64,000 nucleotides of DNA from Diphasiastrum complanatum (Eukaryota; Streptophyta; Lycopodiopsida; Lycopodiales; Lycopodiaceae). The notes below the pieces were generated by a model. The model was not told the DNA's origin and did not search any database. It saw only the letters and a program-made list of their open reading frames with translations. Of this stretch, positions 19,844 through 32,496 are shown piece after piece. Every line of letters starts with the position of its first letter. Within the stretch, counting starts at the first letter, position 1. Made by a program: the position numbers and the translations under genes. The DNA is taken from NCBI GenBank assembly GCA_029204225.1, contig CM055109.1, forward strand, positions 4,634,072-4,698,071, in the 5' to 3' direction.

Positions 19844-20432
19844 TTAGGTAATCAGATTGCTTGCAGGAGGGCACCCAATAGGAAGCTTAATTATTTCCCT
19901 TTTGGTAGCAGAAAATCATCAAGCTGCTGATTTTTGCAGGAGAAGAATCTGTTCATCTTCTTATAACTTTTTTACAGGAAATTGCAGGGCACCTTCACCT
20001 ATTTGAGAGCAAGCAGTAGGGCGCCCATGCTCAAACCAATTGCATGTGATCTTGACTCAATCACATGCTGAAAATTTCAAATTTACTTCTTAAATGAAGA
20101 TACATGTGTTTTACACACATTTCTTGCTGAAATTTCCCTGTTGGTGAGCTTGGAGTAGGGCGCTACCATCAGCTCTATATGCACATAGTGTGCACTCTTT
20201 TTAGCCACAAATTTCTGGTTTTGGTTTAGGCTTCATTTGAAGTCTACCTATTTGTGAGCATTCTGTTTTTTGTGCAGAGATCAGCCACCTATTTCATTAC
20301 TTGTTGAGCAAATTGCATGTGGAGTATTGCAATCTATTGTACTCATAATTTCAGCTTTGAGGTTGCTGCCCTTTGAGTAGATTTTGACGTGGAAAGTCTA
20401 TTTCCTATCTACTACAAGCTGATTTTTCTGTT

Positions 20433-21044
20433 ATGGCTAAAGAATCGAAGTCTATTGGTTCTTTATTTAATGAAGATAGCCTGGATGGCACAAACTATTC
20501 CTTGTGGTGCTACATGATAAAGAACCTTCTAATTGCTAAAGGTTTGTGAGAAGTAGTTAATGGTGATGAAGAAAGACCACCTACCTTGGCACCTATTACA
20601 CCATCTAGAACAACTACTTCTTCAACTACGGAGGTATCTTCCGATGAGCAAAAGAAGTGGGATCGACGAGATGCACAAGCACATTCCGTCATTGCATTAT
20701 CAGTGAAGAGATCTATTCTTTCACATATTAGATCATGCAAGACTTCCAAAAGTGCTTGGGAGACTCTTGCAAAGATGTTTCAAGTAAAGAATGCGGCAAA
20801 AGTGGTATATCTTAGAAATCAACTTTTTATCTTAAAGATGCAAAAAGGTGATTTGCTTACAAACCACTTGACGAAGATCAAGGATCTTCGAGAGGAGCTT
20901 CTTAGTATTGATGAGGTGATTGAGAACTCACAATTTGTATCTATTACTCTCAACTCTCTTCCTAATTCTTACCTTCCATTTGTGTCATCATTGAGCATTT
21001 CTCTTAGGGGACAGCAGATCTGCTTCGACGAACTTGTTGGCTGA
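20433..21044 (+). pseudogene. gag: Copia-2 gag, truncated
   Basis: The ATG at 20433 opens MAKESKSIGSLFNEDSLDGT and YSLWCYMIKNLLIAKGL, then an in-frame TGA at 20547-20549. The same frame continues with the UBN2 region (SAWETLAKMFQVKNAAKVVY, MQKGDLLTNHLTKIKDLREE, LNSLPNSYLPFVSSL). Coding sequence ends a few bases before the (CT)n tract at 21064, so knuckles and pol are absent. Confidence 0.85.
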
Positions 21045-21060
21045 TTATACCTCTTCTTTC

Positions 21061-21063
<3 letters not shown>

Positions 21064-21139
<76 letters not shown>
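21064..21139. repeat. (TC)n microsatellite
   Basis: Thirty-eight uninterrupted TC units at the exact place where Copia-2 ends. The open frames across it are low-complexity artefacts. Confidence 0.95.
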
Positions 21140-21141
<2 letters not shown>

Positions 21142-22335
21142 GAGTTACTCTTCTTGGTTCATTACCCATCAGGCAGAAGGTTTGGCGTTGTAGTATGGAT
21201 TATCCAGCCTGTCAGTGGATTCACGGTTATCGTTGTCTCTTGAAACGCACTCACATCACATGAAAATGCAAGCCATGATGCTCAACAAGGATCACAATGC
21301 AGCTCAGTTGAACATCTATCAGAATTCCTACTTCTACTTGTTGTAAAAACGAATTGGAAACAAATCTTGGAAACTGCAGCCCAAGAACATCAAGAACTGA
21401 AATGTCAAAGAATCTGCAAGATCTATCCACAATTCAGCCTATTTAGTTTACTTGAATGCTGATTCTACAGTATTCCACAAACAAGAAAGCTAATCCACTC
21501 TACTCCACAATACATAATGAAAGAAAGCAAGAAAACTAATCTAATTCCACAACCACACATAGAGAATGGAAGTGCAAGATCATAAAAGTATCACACATTA
21601 AACCAATATGATCAAGGAGCTCAAGAATTGCCAAAACTCGTGGAGGATCTTCTATTCAATATCAAGAGTAGAGACAATTACATGTAAAGCTCCCTCACAA
21701 GAGATGGGACCTCTTAAATAAGCAAGAGGGCTGCCTATGTGGAGCCCAAGTGGCAATTCCACAATTTTACAAATTACATGTGGAATTAGCTTCTCCACTA
21801 GAGGTCACCATCAAAAGGTGGCTCACTACTTGCATTTATTACAAATGCCTACAAATACTAGCTCCTACATGGTCATTCCATCACTTGGGATTCACCATGA
21901 GGCTCACATAACTTTTCATTGTTGTCCTAGCTAGCATTTCTCGGCTCTCATTCTTCATCCATCTCTTCTTCAGAGACCTCCTCCGTCTAAGGTAAGAGGT
22001 GCTCTTGGATAGCTTTAGCCTCGTATCTCGGGGATTCATCAGAATCAGCCAACAATGTCTCCACAATATTTCCCTATAGCAAGCTATGCCACAACATAGC
22101 AATATAAGATATGACCAATATGTCATCCCTAATCTTGAAGATGTTCACATGAATGACTTGAACAACTTGTTTTGATTAGAACCACTTCAAGAACCTTCTA
22201 GAAATGGATTTTAGAATATTCAATTGACATCCATGTTATAGAGATAAAAGCGAATTCAAAGTCACCAACAAAAATCGTTTTATGACATAAATAGTATGTT
22301 CTCAAGTTGGAACTATTTGCATCCAAACTTTGGAG
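21140..22335. other. Unassigned stretch
   Basis: About 1.2 kb with short open frames only and no recognised motif. It may include more of Copia-2 or its insertion site. Confidence 0.3.
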
Positions 22336-23149
22336 CACAGTTGCATAGAAACACGTTTCTGGAGAAAAACGTTTCCAGAAACACAATTCTGGTACAGAAT
22401 CGCAAGAAAAAAAAAACTTTTTTTTGGAAAAATAGCTTATGGCTGAATTTTTTTTAAGGGAGACCAACGTTTTGCCTCCCAAAAGTGTAGTAGATAGGGC
22501 ACAAACATATCTATTTGGTAGCTATTTGGTTGTTATTTGCTATGGTTCTCAGTAATTGTTAATGCTACAGTTTGGGCTACTAACCTATAGATGATAATCA
22601 CTTTTGCAATCATTTCACTTGAGATGTGAGTGCAATGTGCACACAGTTGGGGCATAAATATTGCCATTATCGACGCGCATTTGGACCCCCATTTTTATCT
22701 TTGGGGGGGTGCAGGGGGGGGCAGCGCCCCCCCTGCTACTATCGTCGGGGGGGTCCAGGGGGGGCCGGGGGGCAATGCCCCCCCGAAGCAAAAAGCGAGG
22801 TACAATTGCTCTACAGTTCTCTGTCTTTGTCCCACTGGAACCATCTGTGATCGTAACGAACAGGCTAGAGGTTAGTTTTGAATTTTTATCCATGACAAAA
22901 CCCAACATGGATTAATGCACCTAAACTTGACCGAATTGTATAAAAAAAAATGCTCGGCAACATACATAAAAATAATGGCCTTAAATAGAGCTTTCATCTG
23001 ATACCCATATTGCCCACAAAAAAATCAGAAAAAAAAAAATTCAAAAATAATAAAATAATAATAAAAAACACGAAACACTCCCAAAATCCAAAAACACGTT
23101 TCTAAACCGCATTTCTGATCCGGTTTCCAAAAACGCAAGTGCAACTATG
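22336..23149 (+). mobile_element. Non-autonomous TIR element, CATAGTTGC family, copy A1
   Basis: It is 814 bp with inverted ends: CACAGTTGCATAG on the left and the complement of CATAGTTGCACTTG on the right. It is flanked by CTTTGGAG (22328-22335) and CTTTGGGC (23150-23157), an imperfect 8-bp duplication as made by hAT-type transposases. The interior has a G/C-run block (22685-22790) and a core (GATACCCATATTGCCCAC) shared with copies A2 and A3. There is no transposase frame. Confidence 0.65.
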
Positions 23150-24195
23150 CTTTGGGCTATGATTGCTCATAAGTAGTGAATACAATGCAATTGACATAAG
23201 TCTTGCAGCTAAAAGAAATAGGTGGAGTGCATGAATGTTGTGAGAACAAGCTCATTGATTTTTGTTACATCTGGTCCACGTGAGATAGAACCATACTTTG
23301 TCATATGATTACAAGGCTGCTTTTGTTAGGATGTTGATTCTTTTCCCACTTTTACATCTTAACAAACTACTAGCTTCTACATTGCAGGATGAGCATTTGG
23401 ATTCTCAAGTGCCTCTTGCTAGCCATTCATCTCTAACATCTTTAACACTTTGACTACATTGAGCCAATATCACAAATCCAAGTCTTTACCTCTTTCCCCA
23501 GATCATTTTATATTTATCAAATTTTTGGATCATGATTTTCCTCCCCCCAATAGGCTTGGATATCTTTTTATCCCTCCACATGGTGAAGCCTTGTCTTCAC
23601 GTGCCTGTGTCCATCTCCAATCATGATAGATTCATCTGGCTCTATGCTCAGGAAGGCCTATTTCCTAAAGTGACATGTCATGAAAGCCTTTGTAACTGGC
23701 AACGATTGGATTTCTTATTTGGTAACCAGGGTAGCTAGAGCCAAGGTTGCATTCCAGCTCAGAAACAGACAAAGTAGCTTTCGAATTTTGGACTACGTTA
23801 TCGGTGATTCAACCATTCATGCTGACACCAATCGCTTCAAGTGTAGAAGCTTGAGGCTGTTACGGAAAAATTATGTATTGGAAAATTAGGCAAAATGGAG
23901 AATGAAAAGGTGCATGTGCAACTTGAAGAATTTTTTTACTTTCAGCTGGTTTAACACTAGATGGGAGTGCTCAGACCCACCAAACAATGCAAGCAGCAGT
24001 TTGCCAAGTTTAAAAACAAAGAAGAGATCTTGTACACAAAAGCTTCAAAATACTGCCATGTTGCTGTCAATCCATAACCAAGTTTAAGTTCTTTTCTAAA
24101 TAAGTTTTGTGCATTGTGCAGGGATAACTAAGAAACCACCACTCAGATTTTCTATGATCATAATGTTAGCAGATAACAGGCCCTTTCAAATCAAC
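23150..24195. other. Unassigned stretch
   Basis: About 1 kb without a recognised gene or repeat; short open frames on both strands are not convincing. Confidence 0.3.
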
Positions 24196-24432
24196 TTAAG
24201 CATCTAATAAGGATTGAATTTTGCCTAAAATATCAGTTGCTTTGATTCTCTGGGAGAGACTATTTCGGACACTCAACTTCGTTGTCCATTCAGAGATGCA
24301 ATTTTGAGTCTCTTTTATTAAATATGAGTCTAGCAATACTGAGTGATTATAAACTTTTGTCAAGTCTTTTACTTGCATGACTTTCAAAACTGGTAGACTG
24401 CATGCCAGCCTTTCATTCTGTTTATTTTCCAA
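24196..24432 (-). CDS. Short open frame, possibly an exon of a host gene
   Basis: About 78 codons on the minus strand with ordinary protein-like composition (VKDLTKVYNHSVLLDSYLIK, then IKATDILGKIQSLLDA and a stop). It has no ATG at its head, so if real it is a terminal exon. It lies 950 bases downstream of, and on the same strand as, the At4g08330-like exon, but no link is shown. Not recognised. Confidence 0.25.
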   Translation of the reverse strand: MENKQNERLACSLPVLKVMQVKDLTKVYNHSVLLDSYLIKETQNCISEWTTKLSVRNSLSQRIKATDILGKIQSLLDA

Positions 24433-24584
24433 CCTTCTATTCTGCTTTGGTTTGAAGTTTGATGTAGTGCCTCAGGTGACCGAACCAATTAATTAGAGTA
24501 CAGTTCTGTGCATACTGCATTAGTCAAATATACTCATTTCACAGTAAGGAACAACACCCAGAAATACGAATGAAGAGAGACCGC

Positions 24585-24925
24585 AATTTTCAGGAGTGGA
24601 AAAGTTGAGCTCTACAGCTGTATTGGCATAGAGACAAACCAATCATCTTGTATAAAAATATCAATCCACGATCATTATCTAAGGTATGATGCATTTGAGG
24701 ACGATCGACGTTATGTAAGTAGAAAACCATGAATGTCAAAGGTGAAAGGGTCCAAAATTTTCAAGAGTGAAAGAGTTGAGCTCTACATCTACATTAGCAT
24801 GAAGACAAACCACCCACCTCATATAGAAAAAAATATCCATCCTACATCTTTTTCTAAGGTGTAATTACTAATGCATATGAGGATGATCAAGATCATGTAG
24901 ACAGAAAACAATGAATGTAAAGGCG
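24585..24925. repeat. Imperfect tandem duplication, about 170 bp unit
   Basis: 24585-24750 and 24757-24925 share AGTTGAGCTCTACA, the GAGACAAACCA or GAAGACAAACCA block, and AGAAAACCATGAATGT or AGAAAACAATGAATGT in the same order. By eye they are about 75% alike. Confidence 0.7.
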
Positions 24926-25382
24926 AGGCGCCATCCCTATTGCAGGAAATATCTCTTACTATTTTGGAAAAAGAAAGTCACTTTCTAGCTCACCTGATGA
25001 CAGCTCCAGCACCACTAGTTTCCTCCAACACACTATATGCTCTCCTTGCTGAGAATCTGTCTTGAGTACAATCTTTCCATGCTGTGCATGCAGTATGCAG
25101 GGTTTCAGCGAGCGCTGAGAAGGTATAATAGCTAGCCCTTCAAGAAAGCCAAAAATGAATCATCTGCCAATACTAGGTGGTAGAGGCTTTTCGTTTACTT
25201 TCTGCCAAAAAGCTTTGTATTCCTTTTGGTAGAAATTCTTCAAACTTATTGGGAGCATTTCATTCTTATCTGTTGCTTGAAGAATCTAAATCCAAATATG
25301 CCACTTCGCTGAAAGAAGAACTGACTCTTGCTTTGTAGTTGTGGGAATATTGAATCTTACTTATGAAAAAGGACCAATTGAC

Positions 25383-25773
25383 TTATGCTGAGTAGCCACC
25401 TGGAAAACTTCCCTCCTCCGGTTGTAATGCTTTGATGTTAACAATGTATAACTTACGCCCAGGCGATCCACCAACTGAGTTTGTTTCCGAGCTGCTCTGC
25501 TCCACTGAGGAGGTTACATATTCTTTTAAATATCCGATGCTTGCTCCACATCTCCCACAAAGAAGCTTAGTTCTCACTCGTTGAAAACCAAATGAAACTG
25601 GTGATTCGAAATAAGGACTGCACTTGACCTCCTCAATCAACCTGAAGCGACTTTCATCTACTGACAAAAATGGCAACACTCCTTTTCTGGATTGTTTATG
25701 AAACTTAGAGCTAGAGTTTGAAACAACTCGGTTTGAAGAGCTCAGATTTAGGGCGTGTCCACATAAACCGCAA
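25383..25773 (-). CDS. Last exon of an At4g08330-like plant protein
   Basis: The minus-strand exon begins after a good splice acceptor (pyrimidine-rich tract then CCGACAG at 25774-25780) and reads CGLCGHALNLSSSNRVVSNS, then KGVLPFLSVDESRFRLIEEV, TKLLCGRCGASIGYL and LYIVNIKALQPEE, ending at a TAA at 25383-25385. The two CxxC pairs (CGLC, CGRC) and the ALNLSSSNR and DESRF phrases match, from memory, the small plant family of uncharacterised At4g08330-type (chloroplast-annotated) proteins. The exon enters in codon phase 2 (its first base T completes a codon before the Cys). Exon 1 was not found. This is the only probable host gene in the window; the frame is intact. Confidence 0.7.
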
Positions 25774-27370
25774 CTGTCGGATGAGGAAAAAAACCAAATG
25801 TCAAGAAAACACTAAAATTATTTACTGCAAAATAATGGCAAGTGCATTGTTTGACGAAATGCAAACATTGTTGTAATAAGAATTTTATACCCCTGAAAAA
25901 GGTTCGAGCAAGCCATATTGCCCTATAAACTCCTTAGCCCAAGTAAAACGTATATCAAATTTTTGAATGCAATATGGCCAAAGCCTAACAAAGAGCAACG
26001 CAGCTCAGCTCCGTGGACTCCAAAGACAAAATCCTAGGTCATAATTCCAAAAGTGTAGCATGAACTATGCACTCATGATGTTGCTACTAATGTTTATGGC
26101 CCATATATAAATATATGCAAGTGATTATCAAAGGATGCTCCAAACCACTCTTCATAAGTGCGCACATCAACAGAATGAGTCCCAATTACATCAGAGTAGT
26201 CAACAACACCTTAATTCAAGTCTTTTTCATTACTAGGCAACTCATGTTAAGGATAGAGATTTCAACATGCTCCAACAAACTTACAAGTAAAAATAACACA
26301 GGAGATGGATCCAACACACCATTATAGTTATGCAAAATTATCATAAATCAGCAAAAGTTGGTGGTAGCTCTCAGAAATAAATTCTTCTCAACTTTTAAAA
26401 TAACTCGGGATAAAACCATAAGGACAACTATCTAAGGCCCCCTACTTCCTCATCTAAAATAACAAGTTTAAGAGACATGTGGGAAGGACCCTTTCCAAGT
26501 CTTTGCGGCATCCAAAGCTGTTTTCTTGGGGTACATGGTAGTCAACATACTTTTCTATGTCCCGTATGGGTTCTTGAGATCCATACGCTGCAAGACATTG
26601 TTTGAAAACCGACTTGCTCATACAAGTAACCCAAGACAAGATTCCTATTGTGATGAAACAATAGCCAAACACATGAGAGAGAACACAAATGATGAGAAAC
26701 TCCAACTATGTCCCATTGTAAATGAGCTAGAGCACACTACATACTTATAGACTTTGGTATGTGCCAAAAGCAAAACCAAAACCAAAAGCAATTGCCTAAT
26801 TAACATCTCTATATATGGTAAAAGAATCAACCCCTATCTATAGCAATACTTGTGCTCCAAATCAAGCAATAGAATCCCAAACTTGAGTCTACCTAAATTC
26901 TAGCTTGACTTTACTAAATATAGGTAAGGCCCCCTAGAATTAGCAGGCATGGCCAAATAATCCTAATTAATCCTAGATGACAACATTAGGGGTAACAATA
27001 TGAACATTAACTCTAGCAAAAATATGGGTCAAGAGAAATACCTATGGTCTTTTGAAATGCTACATTTCACACATGATATTTTAGGTTACTATTAGAGAAA
27101 TTCATGAGAGAGAGAGAGAGCGCCTTATTGGTGTCTTTTAAATGCCAAAAGGCACATAAGACAAAATAAGTACATCTTAAGTATGATAAAAACTAAAGGA
27201 GCATATAAATGTCTCCAGAAAATAAAGTAGATAAATGGAATACACTAGCAAAACTAGGCAAATTTCTGCTCTACTCTCATGATAGATCGATAGATAGATC
27301 TGAGAGATGATATAAAGGAAAGTAGTATAACTAAAGCTATACAACAACAAATCAAAACTGATATATCATG
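25774..27370. other. Probable intron or intergenic sequence
   Basis: It directly precedes the exon above on the minus strand, so part of it should be an intron. No exon 1 with a matching donor could be picked out. A minus-strand frame at 26454-26705 (FKQCLAAYGSQEPIRDIEKY) is protein-like but unrecognised. A short GA run is at 27106-27120. Confidence 0.35.
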
Positions 27371-28108
27371 TCATAGAAGACCCATGTTGAAGAAAGCAAG
27401 GATAGATGATGATGTCAATACTGAAGAGGAAACAGTGGTCCTGCTCACATGAGCCCTAGGTCTGCGACGTCTCCTAGTAACCATGAAAATTAGTCTCGAA
27501 GCATTACACTGTCGTCGGTCCTGGTGAAGGTCTTGAGAGGGAATATCTAACTCACACAAGAATATGCACGATAGATAGCCCCCTTGATGTATTGATGGGA
27601 TCCCTCTGGTAAATCCAAAATAGCCATGCCATAGGTACATAAGAGACGAGAAGCCTGGGAGTACCATGATTATTGATGACCCTAGTGATGAAGTTGTTGA
27701 GAAGAGAGAAGAGCTATGCGTGAATAATGTGAAACCAGAAGACTCATCATTCTATGGATGTATGTAATCAACCTGAAAATAGCTTCAACCCGAAGTGGTA
27801 TGACAACAAACTCAGCAAGGATAATTTGGTGAGAATTGGAAGGCTTGGCCCGGATCACACGTGCAAGCATAGTGACCTGTAGACGAGAAATACTAGTCTA
27901 CTCTGACTTAAGAATCCCTATGCACCAAGCCTCCGCTGCATACATACTTGTGGGTGAAACGATGGTGCCAAACAATCTACACTTACTTGGGACATCATGG
28001 ATGTGTTTCTTGAAGCAAAACCACTCATGACCAACCAAAGAAGTGTGACCCTTCCATAGTCTAGCCATGGCGGCCTGTCTCATACTGAAAACTAGTCCAG
28101 TGAAAAAA
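27371..28108 (-). pseudogene. LINE C-terminal region
   Basis: The minus strand reads KHIHDVPSKCRLFGTIVSPT and AAEAWCIGIL, with a basic end (VTRRRRRPRAHVSRTTV). It follows the RT thumb in the usual place; no endonuclease motif is visible. Confidence 0.5.
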
Positions 28109-28946
28109 TCATAATCTGGATTTTCTTGTATGCACATTCAAACCAAATAAATCTCCAAAAACCTTGAATGTATCTAAATGCCACTGCAACCCCTCACCAG
28201 AGGGAGAAATCAATGTCGGGTCGTCAGCATAGAGTAAAATGGAAATGTGTATGTCACCAAGCCTGCATCCAAGACCACCATCCCGATTGAAGGCTTTCTC
28301 AAGCTCATCAATATACAAGCCAAAATGTCTGGGGGAGAGCGAACAACCTTGCTTCACCCCAATCGTACTCCTAATTCTCTCAAAGAGACCCTCCTCAAAT
28401 ATGAAGCATCCACAAACCTGCTAATAAAAATGCCATGACAGCCAAAATGGTAGTAACAGAGAAGCCAAGATCTCTCAATCTTTGTATGAGCATGTGTCTC
28501 AGAATCGAGTCAAAAGCTTTTCGGAAATCCACAAAGCAACATTGAACTCTCTCATGTCTAGATCTAGCTTCCCCAATGATAGTTGAACACATGATCAATG
28601 GTAGAGTAATGTGCCATGAAACCAGCTCTGATCCAAGGCTTGTAATCTTCATGTCTCTACCACACTACTAACCATTGCGTGAAGGACAATGCCATAAAGC
28701 TTACCTGCAATGTGCCCAATCATAATGGTAGGATAATTATCAAGTACACCATGATGGAGGAGAACCAGACATGACAACAAGATTTAGTGATGCCAAATGA
28801 GGTGCTAATATATCAATAGCATGATTCAAGAGTTTGGCCTTTAAGTCATCAACAACCCGTGCTCGACGGTATTCCAACTTCTCAATGGCCAAGGAAACCA
28901 TATCTGAGGTGAAAACATAGAAGGTAGAGGAAACGGGAGATATCAC
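28109..28946 (-). pseudogene. LINE reverse transcriptase
   Basis: In different frames the minus strand reads EKLEYRRARVVDDLKAKLLN, then VQCCFVDFRKAFDSI (first catalytic Asp), then MKQGCSLSPRHFGLYIDELE and ISILLYADDPTLIS, where YADD holds the catalytic pair. The phrase order is that of plant LINE-type RTs. Confidence 0.85.
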
Positions 28947-29431
28947 GATAGGATCACAGGGAAAGGCATAGAGTGATGTGGCATACTCAGTCTAGAGACG
29001 CAGATCTCTCAACAATGGAGGTGGGGCCCAGGGTATAAACACACTAGAAAGCACCAGAAAAGGAACTATAAAGAAGATCCATAAGTGTCTTTCCTTCAAA
29101 AGTATCATAAGAATGCTTTTTATAATAGAAAGTGTAACAATATAAATGTTTGAGGTTATGAAGATGATGAGAGAATGAAGATTGTGCGGGAATAACTTCT
29201 AGATGGAGCTGTTCACATACATTATCATACCAAGGTTGATGGGGATGATGTACATACGAGCGTAGGAAGTTTTTATGATGTTTGGATGGGAAAGCCATGG
29301 AAGCAGCAATATGAAGAGCTATAGTGAGAAAAGATACTTGAGAGTGGATTGGGCTATCGTATGGGAAACTTTGGAGTATGAAAGAGAGACCTTCCTAGTA
29401 AAGGTGTGTGTATGCATGACTAAACGTGTAT

Positions 29432-30030
29432 CTAAGAGCATGTTCCACTGGAGAGGGAGTAGATGGAGAAAGATATAAATGGACGGAAAGAAGAGAATGA
29501 CCAAATAGTGTGGTGGGAGAAACTATCATATAAAAAGCGTATGAGAGATGGTGACCCTATGGAATAGTCTACAATATTGTGGCCACTGGCCACCACTATG
29601 GGGATGGCAATTGTAGTCACCAGAGCACGGCCAACAAGAGAAGCCACTAAGAATGGCAAGCTCATGAACTTCGCCTAGGAAAAAAAATGCTCACCACATG
29701 TAGAAACTAGGCCATGAACATTAGCAAATATCTTGTTGATTCCCATATCCACACTATCCAAGGCATGTATCCTCAGAGGGTCATCGGTGACTACATGAAA
29801 CTTTGTTTGTCTAGAAGTCGTCCTAGCATTGAAATCCCCGGCAATAAGTATATGACCACATTCAAAGTAAAGGAGAATGTCTGAGGAGAGATCAATGTAC
29901 AAAGAGTCCATCCTATCTACAAAAGTTGAAGACTCCAGTGGAAGATAACAAACCACCAAATACAAAACCCTGTCAAGCCCAATACTCCGACCAATAAACC
30001 GAATACAAAGATATTGTGCATGCTTATCCT
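29432..30030 (-). pseudogene. LINE endonuclease domain
   Basis: The exonuclease-endonuclease-phosphatase fold is shown by VVCYLPLESSTFVDRMDSLY, ILIAGDFNARTT (the GDFN catalytic motif) and, after a frameshift, IVDYSIGSPSLIRF near the domain end. In active elements this enzyme nicks target DNA to prime reverse transcription. Confidence 0.75.
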
Positions 30031-30051
30031 ATTGAACAAATCAATGATAGG

Positions 30052-30210
30052 GTGTCATGAGTCGTTGTACAAGCATGCTACTCAACATTTATATTATATT
30101 GCAAGAACTCTTGTTTAACATTGTGTTGTATGTATTTCTGCAATCACTTGGGCCATAGATCAATCGAAGTAAACGAAAGCTTTTCATCTTCTTTCACATG
30201 GTATCAGAGC
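30052..30210 (+). repeat. Copia LTR end with primer-binding site
   Basis: TTCTTTCACA (ending at 30198) is followed at once by TGGTATCAGAGC (30199-30210), so this is the 3' end of a plus-strand LTR plus an iMet-type primer site. The left edge at 30052 is arbitrary. About 180 bases of leader follow and then the sequence changes to a minus-strand Copia RT. Confidence 0.6.
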
Positions 30211-30396
30211 TTAGGGTTCACCATATAGCATGTTTGGATCAAGTTTTGATCAAGTTTGGAGGGCGCTGGTGCTCTAGCGTCATTGGTGAAGCTAGTCACC
30301 GCTTTTTATGTCTAACACAAGTTTGGGAGCAAGGTAGCCTATAGATCCAAATTCTTTGTGAATTCTCTATTTTTTATAGTTAGAATTTGTTGTTCC

Positions 30397-30960
30397 TTTT
30401 GGCTTGTTTCCAATGAATGATTAATGGTGCTTGCATATATTGACTTAGCTTGCATACACGATAGCTCAAGTCACGTCTAGTAATGGTGATCCATATTAAA
30501 GAGCCTTTAAGTTTCCTAAAGAGGGTGATGTTCTTAAAGGATTCAGCCTCTCCAATCGGCAATTTGACATTGTGCACCATGGGAGTGTCTATGTGTTTAC
30601 AATTCTCTATGCAAGAGCAATGATAAGCCTTTTGGTGACCATCTTGGCACAGGATCAAATGTCTCTTGATAGTCAATAGCCTTTTCTTGGCTATATTCCT
30701 TGGCAACCAATCTTGCCTTATGCTTAGAAATACTACCATCTTGAATATTAGCTTTAGTTTGAACACCCATTTGAATCCTATCACATTCTTTTCACGAGGC
30801 AAGTCTATAAGTTCTCTAGTATCATTTGCAATCAAAGCATCATACTCAAAAGCTAATTGATGTTGGACTGGACTACCAAAGCTAGATGAATTAAGAGCTA
30901 ACCGAGTCATCAATTAGTAGAATATGATGAGGCTCCCAAGCCTATATACATAACATGAAG
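30397..30960 (-). pseudogene. pol: Copia reverse-transcriptase fragment (Copia-7)
   Basis: The minus strand reads LAFEYDALIANDTRELIDLP and [13 protein letters not shown] (start of a Copia RT), a degenerate middle with an internal deletion, then KHIDTPMVHNVKLPIGEAE and RDLSYRVCKLSQYMQAPLII, the region just before RNase H. The catalytic YVDD part is lost. It ends at HWKQAKRN. Confidence 0.75.
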
Positions 30961-31701
30961 CCCTACTAATTATGAGTCAGGGCTAGAGGCCAATAACATG
31001 TGACCAAATGCCAAGTCATGCTAAATAGGGCCCAAGTGCCCAAAGCATAAGGCATTATGTCAAATGATAAGCCAAAGGGCCTATCACCCAAAATAGTGTG
31101 GATAGACCAATGATTCATCGAAACGCGTTTCTTACGTTCGAAACGAACGCATTTTTAAATGACTGTTAAAAAACGCAAAAATTTTTGCTTTTCCGCAGAG
31201 GTGACATAATCAGAGTTTTGCGCGATAGAGGATCCCATGTTATGTGAGATAAAGAAGAGGAGGTTATGCCTTCTCACAAACAACCATTTAGCCTCAACCC
31301 TATTCACATTAGGAGGGGCCTTAGCACCTCACTCCATTAAAGGCTCATTGAACCTTTAGCACATTACCTTGAAATACATGGCTATTTAAGCATCGCATCA
31401 AGATAAGCAACAACGATCAACTATGGAAAGGCCTTAATATAATCTGTATCTGATCACCAATAAAAGTGCAACCATCTACCATATCTAAATGATGCCAATC
31501 TTCCTCCTTATCTACCCCTTTGTTTGTGCCAATATGCGTCTCGATTCTCGAACTACCTATTTGTGGCAATCCCAACAATATTTTCTCAAGGCTATCAAAA
31601 ATGTAGGCATCAAAAATGCAATATTTGAGTTACAATTTTTTTCTTTTGGTTGCAAGTTGCAACATAGTTATCCCTATTTATGACTGTTCTTTTTTAAATT
31701 G

Positions 31702-31702
<1 letters not shown>
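30961..31702. other. Unassigned stretch with a GAAACGCGTTTC palindrome
   Basis: No gene recognised. A perfect 12-bp palindrome, GAAACGCGTTTC, sits at 31120-31131 and resembles the subterminal palindromes of copies A1 and A3. Confidence 0.4.

Positions 31703-31749
<47 letters not shown>
31703..31749. repeat. (TA)n microsatellite
   Basis: An uninterrupted TA run ending at the left end of copy A2. Confidence 0.95.
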
Positions 31750-31751
<2 letters not shown>

Positions 31752-32425
31752 TAGTTGCAGCGCGATTCCGATTCGCGATTCGGGATTTTCTTAGAATCGT
31801 GTAGAATCGATTTTTTTTTTTTTAATTTTTTTAGGCAATATGGGTATCAGATGAAAGCTTTGATCGAGGGGATTATGATTGTGTAGTTTGCCGACTGTTT
31901 CGGGTGCGAAACACCAAAAAGTGTGTTTTCACTCGGGGAGTTGGAAGGCCAAATCATGAAGAGGACTTACCGTCAGGGCCGGGGTCTACCGGCAGCCCCC
32001 GGACCCCAGACCCTTGTTTCTCGGGGGGCTACCGCATGCCGAACCCCCCATTTCCCGGGGGGCTACTGTCCCCCGAACCCCCTAGAGCTTCCTGCTATAT
32101 AGACACTGTAGATAAAAATGCCACCGCCCCCCTGTAGATAAAAATGGGGTCCAAATGCGCGCCGAGGAGGGCCCAATATTTATGCCCCCAACTATATGTA
32201 CATTGCACTCACATCTCCAGTGAACCAATTGCAAAAGTGATCATCATCCATACAGTTGATAGTCCAAAGTGTAGCATTAACATTTACTGAAAACCAGAGC
32301 AAATGACAGCCGGATAGCTACTGAAAATAAGATCTATTTTTGCCTCATCTACTGCACTTCTGAGAGGCAAAACGCTGGTTTGACCATTAATTGGCTAAAA
32401 AAATTTCAGCAATAAGATATTTTTC

Positions 32426-32496
<71 letters not shown>

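Larger units (their letters stand above)
27371..30030 (-). mobile_element. LINE (non-LTR retrotransposon), degenerate
   Basis: In minus-strand order the element has an endonuclease (about 30030-29432), a linker, reverse transcriptase (28946-28109) and a C-terminal part (28137-27371). All parts are broken into short frames. No poly-A tail or target duplication was identified. Confidence 0.8.

Noticed and set aside
20969-21243. Long open frames over the (TC)n tract
   Set aside because: Dinucleotide repeats are open in several frames on both strands; no protein-like sequence. The same holds for frames at 34237-34738, 34848-35084 and 42484-42810.
26454-26705. Minus-strand frame as a second host gene
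   Set aside because: Composition is protein-like but there is no recognised family, no splice context and no supporting neighbour.
30052-30380. A complete TRIM-type small LTR element
   Set aside because: Only one LTR end and a primer site are visible; no second LTR or polypurine tract was found.
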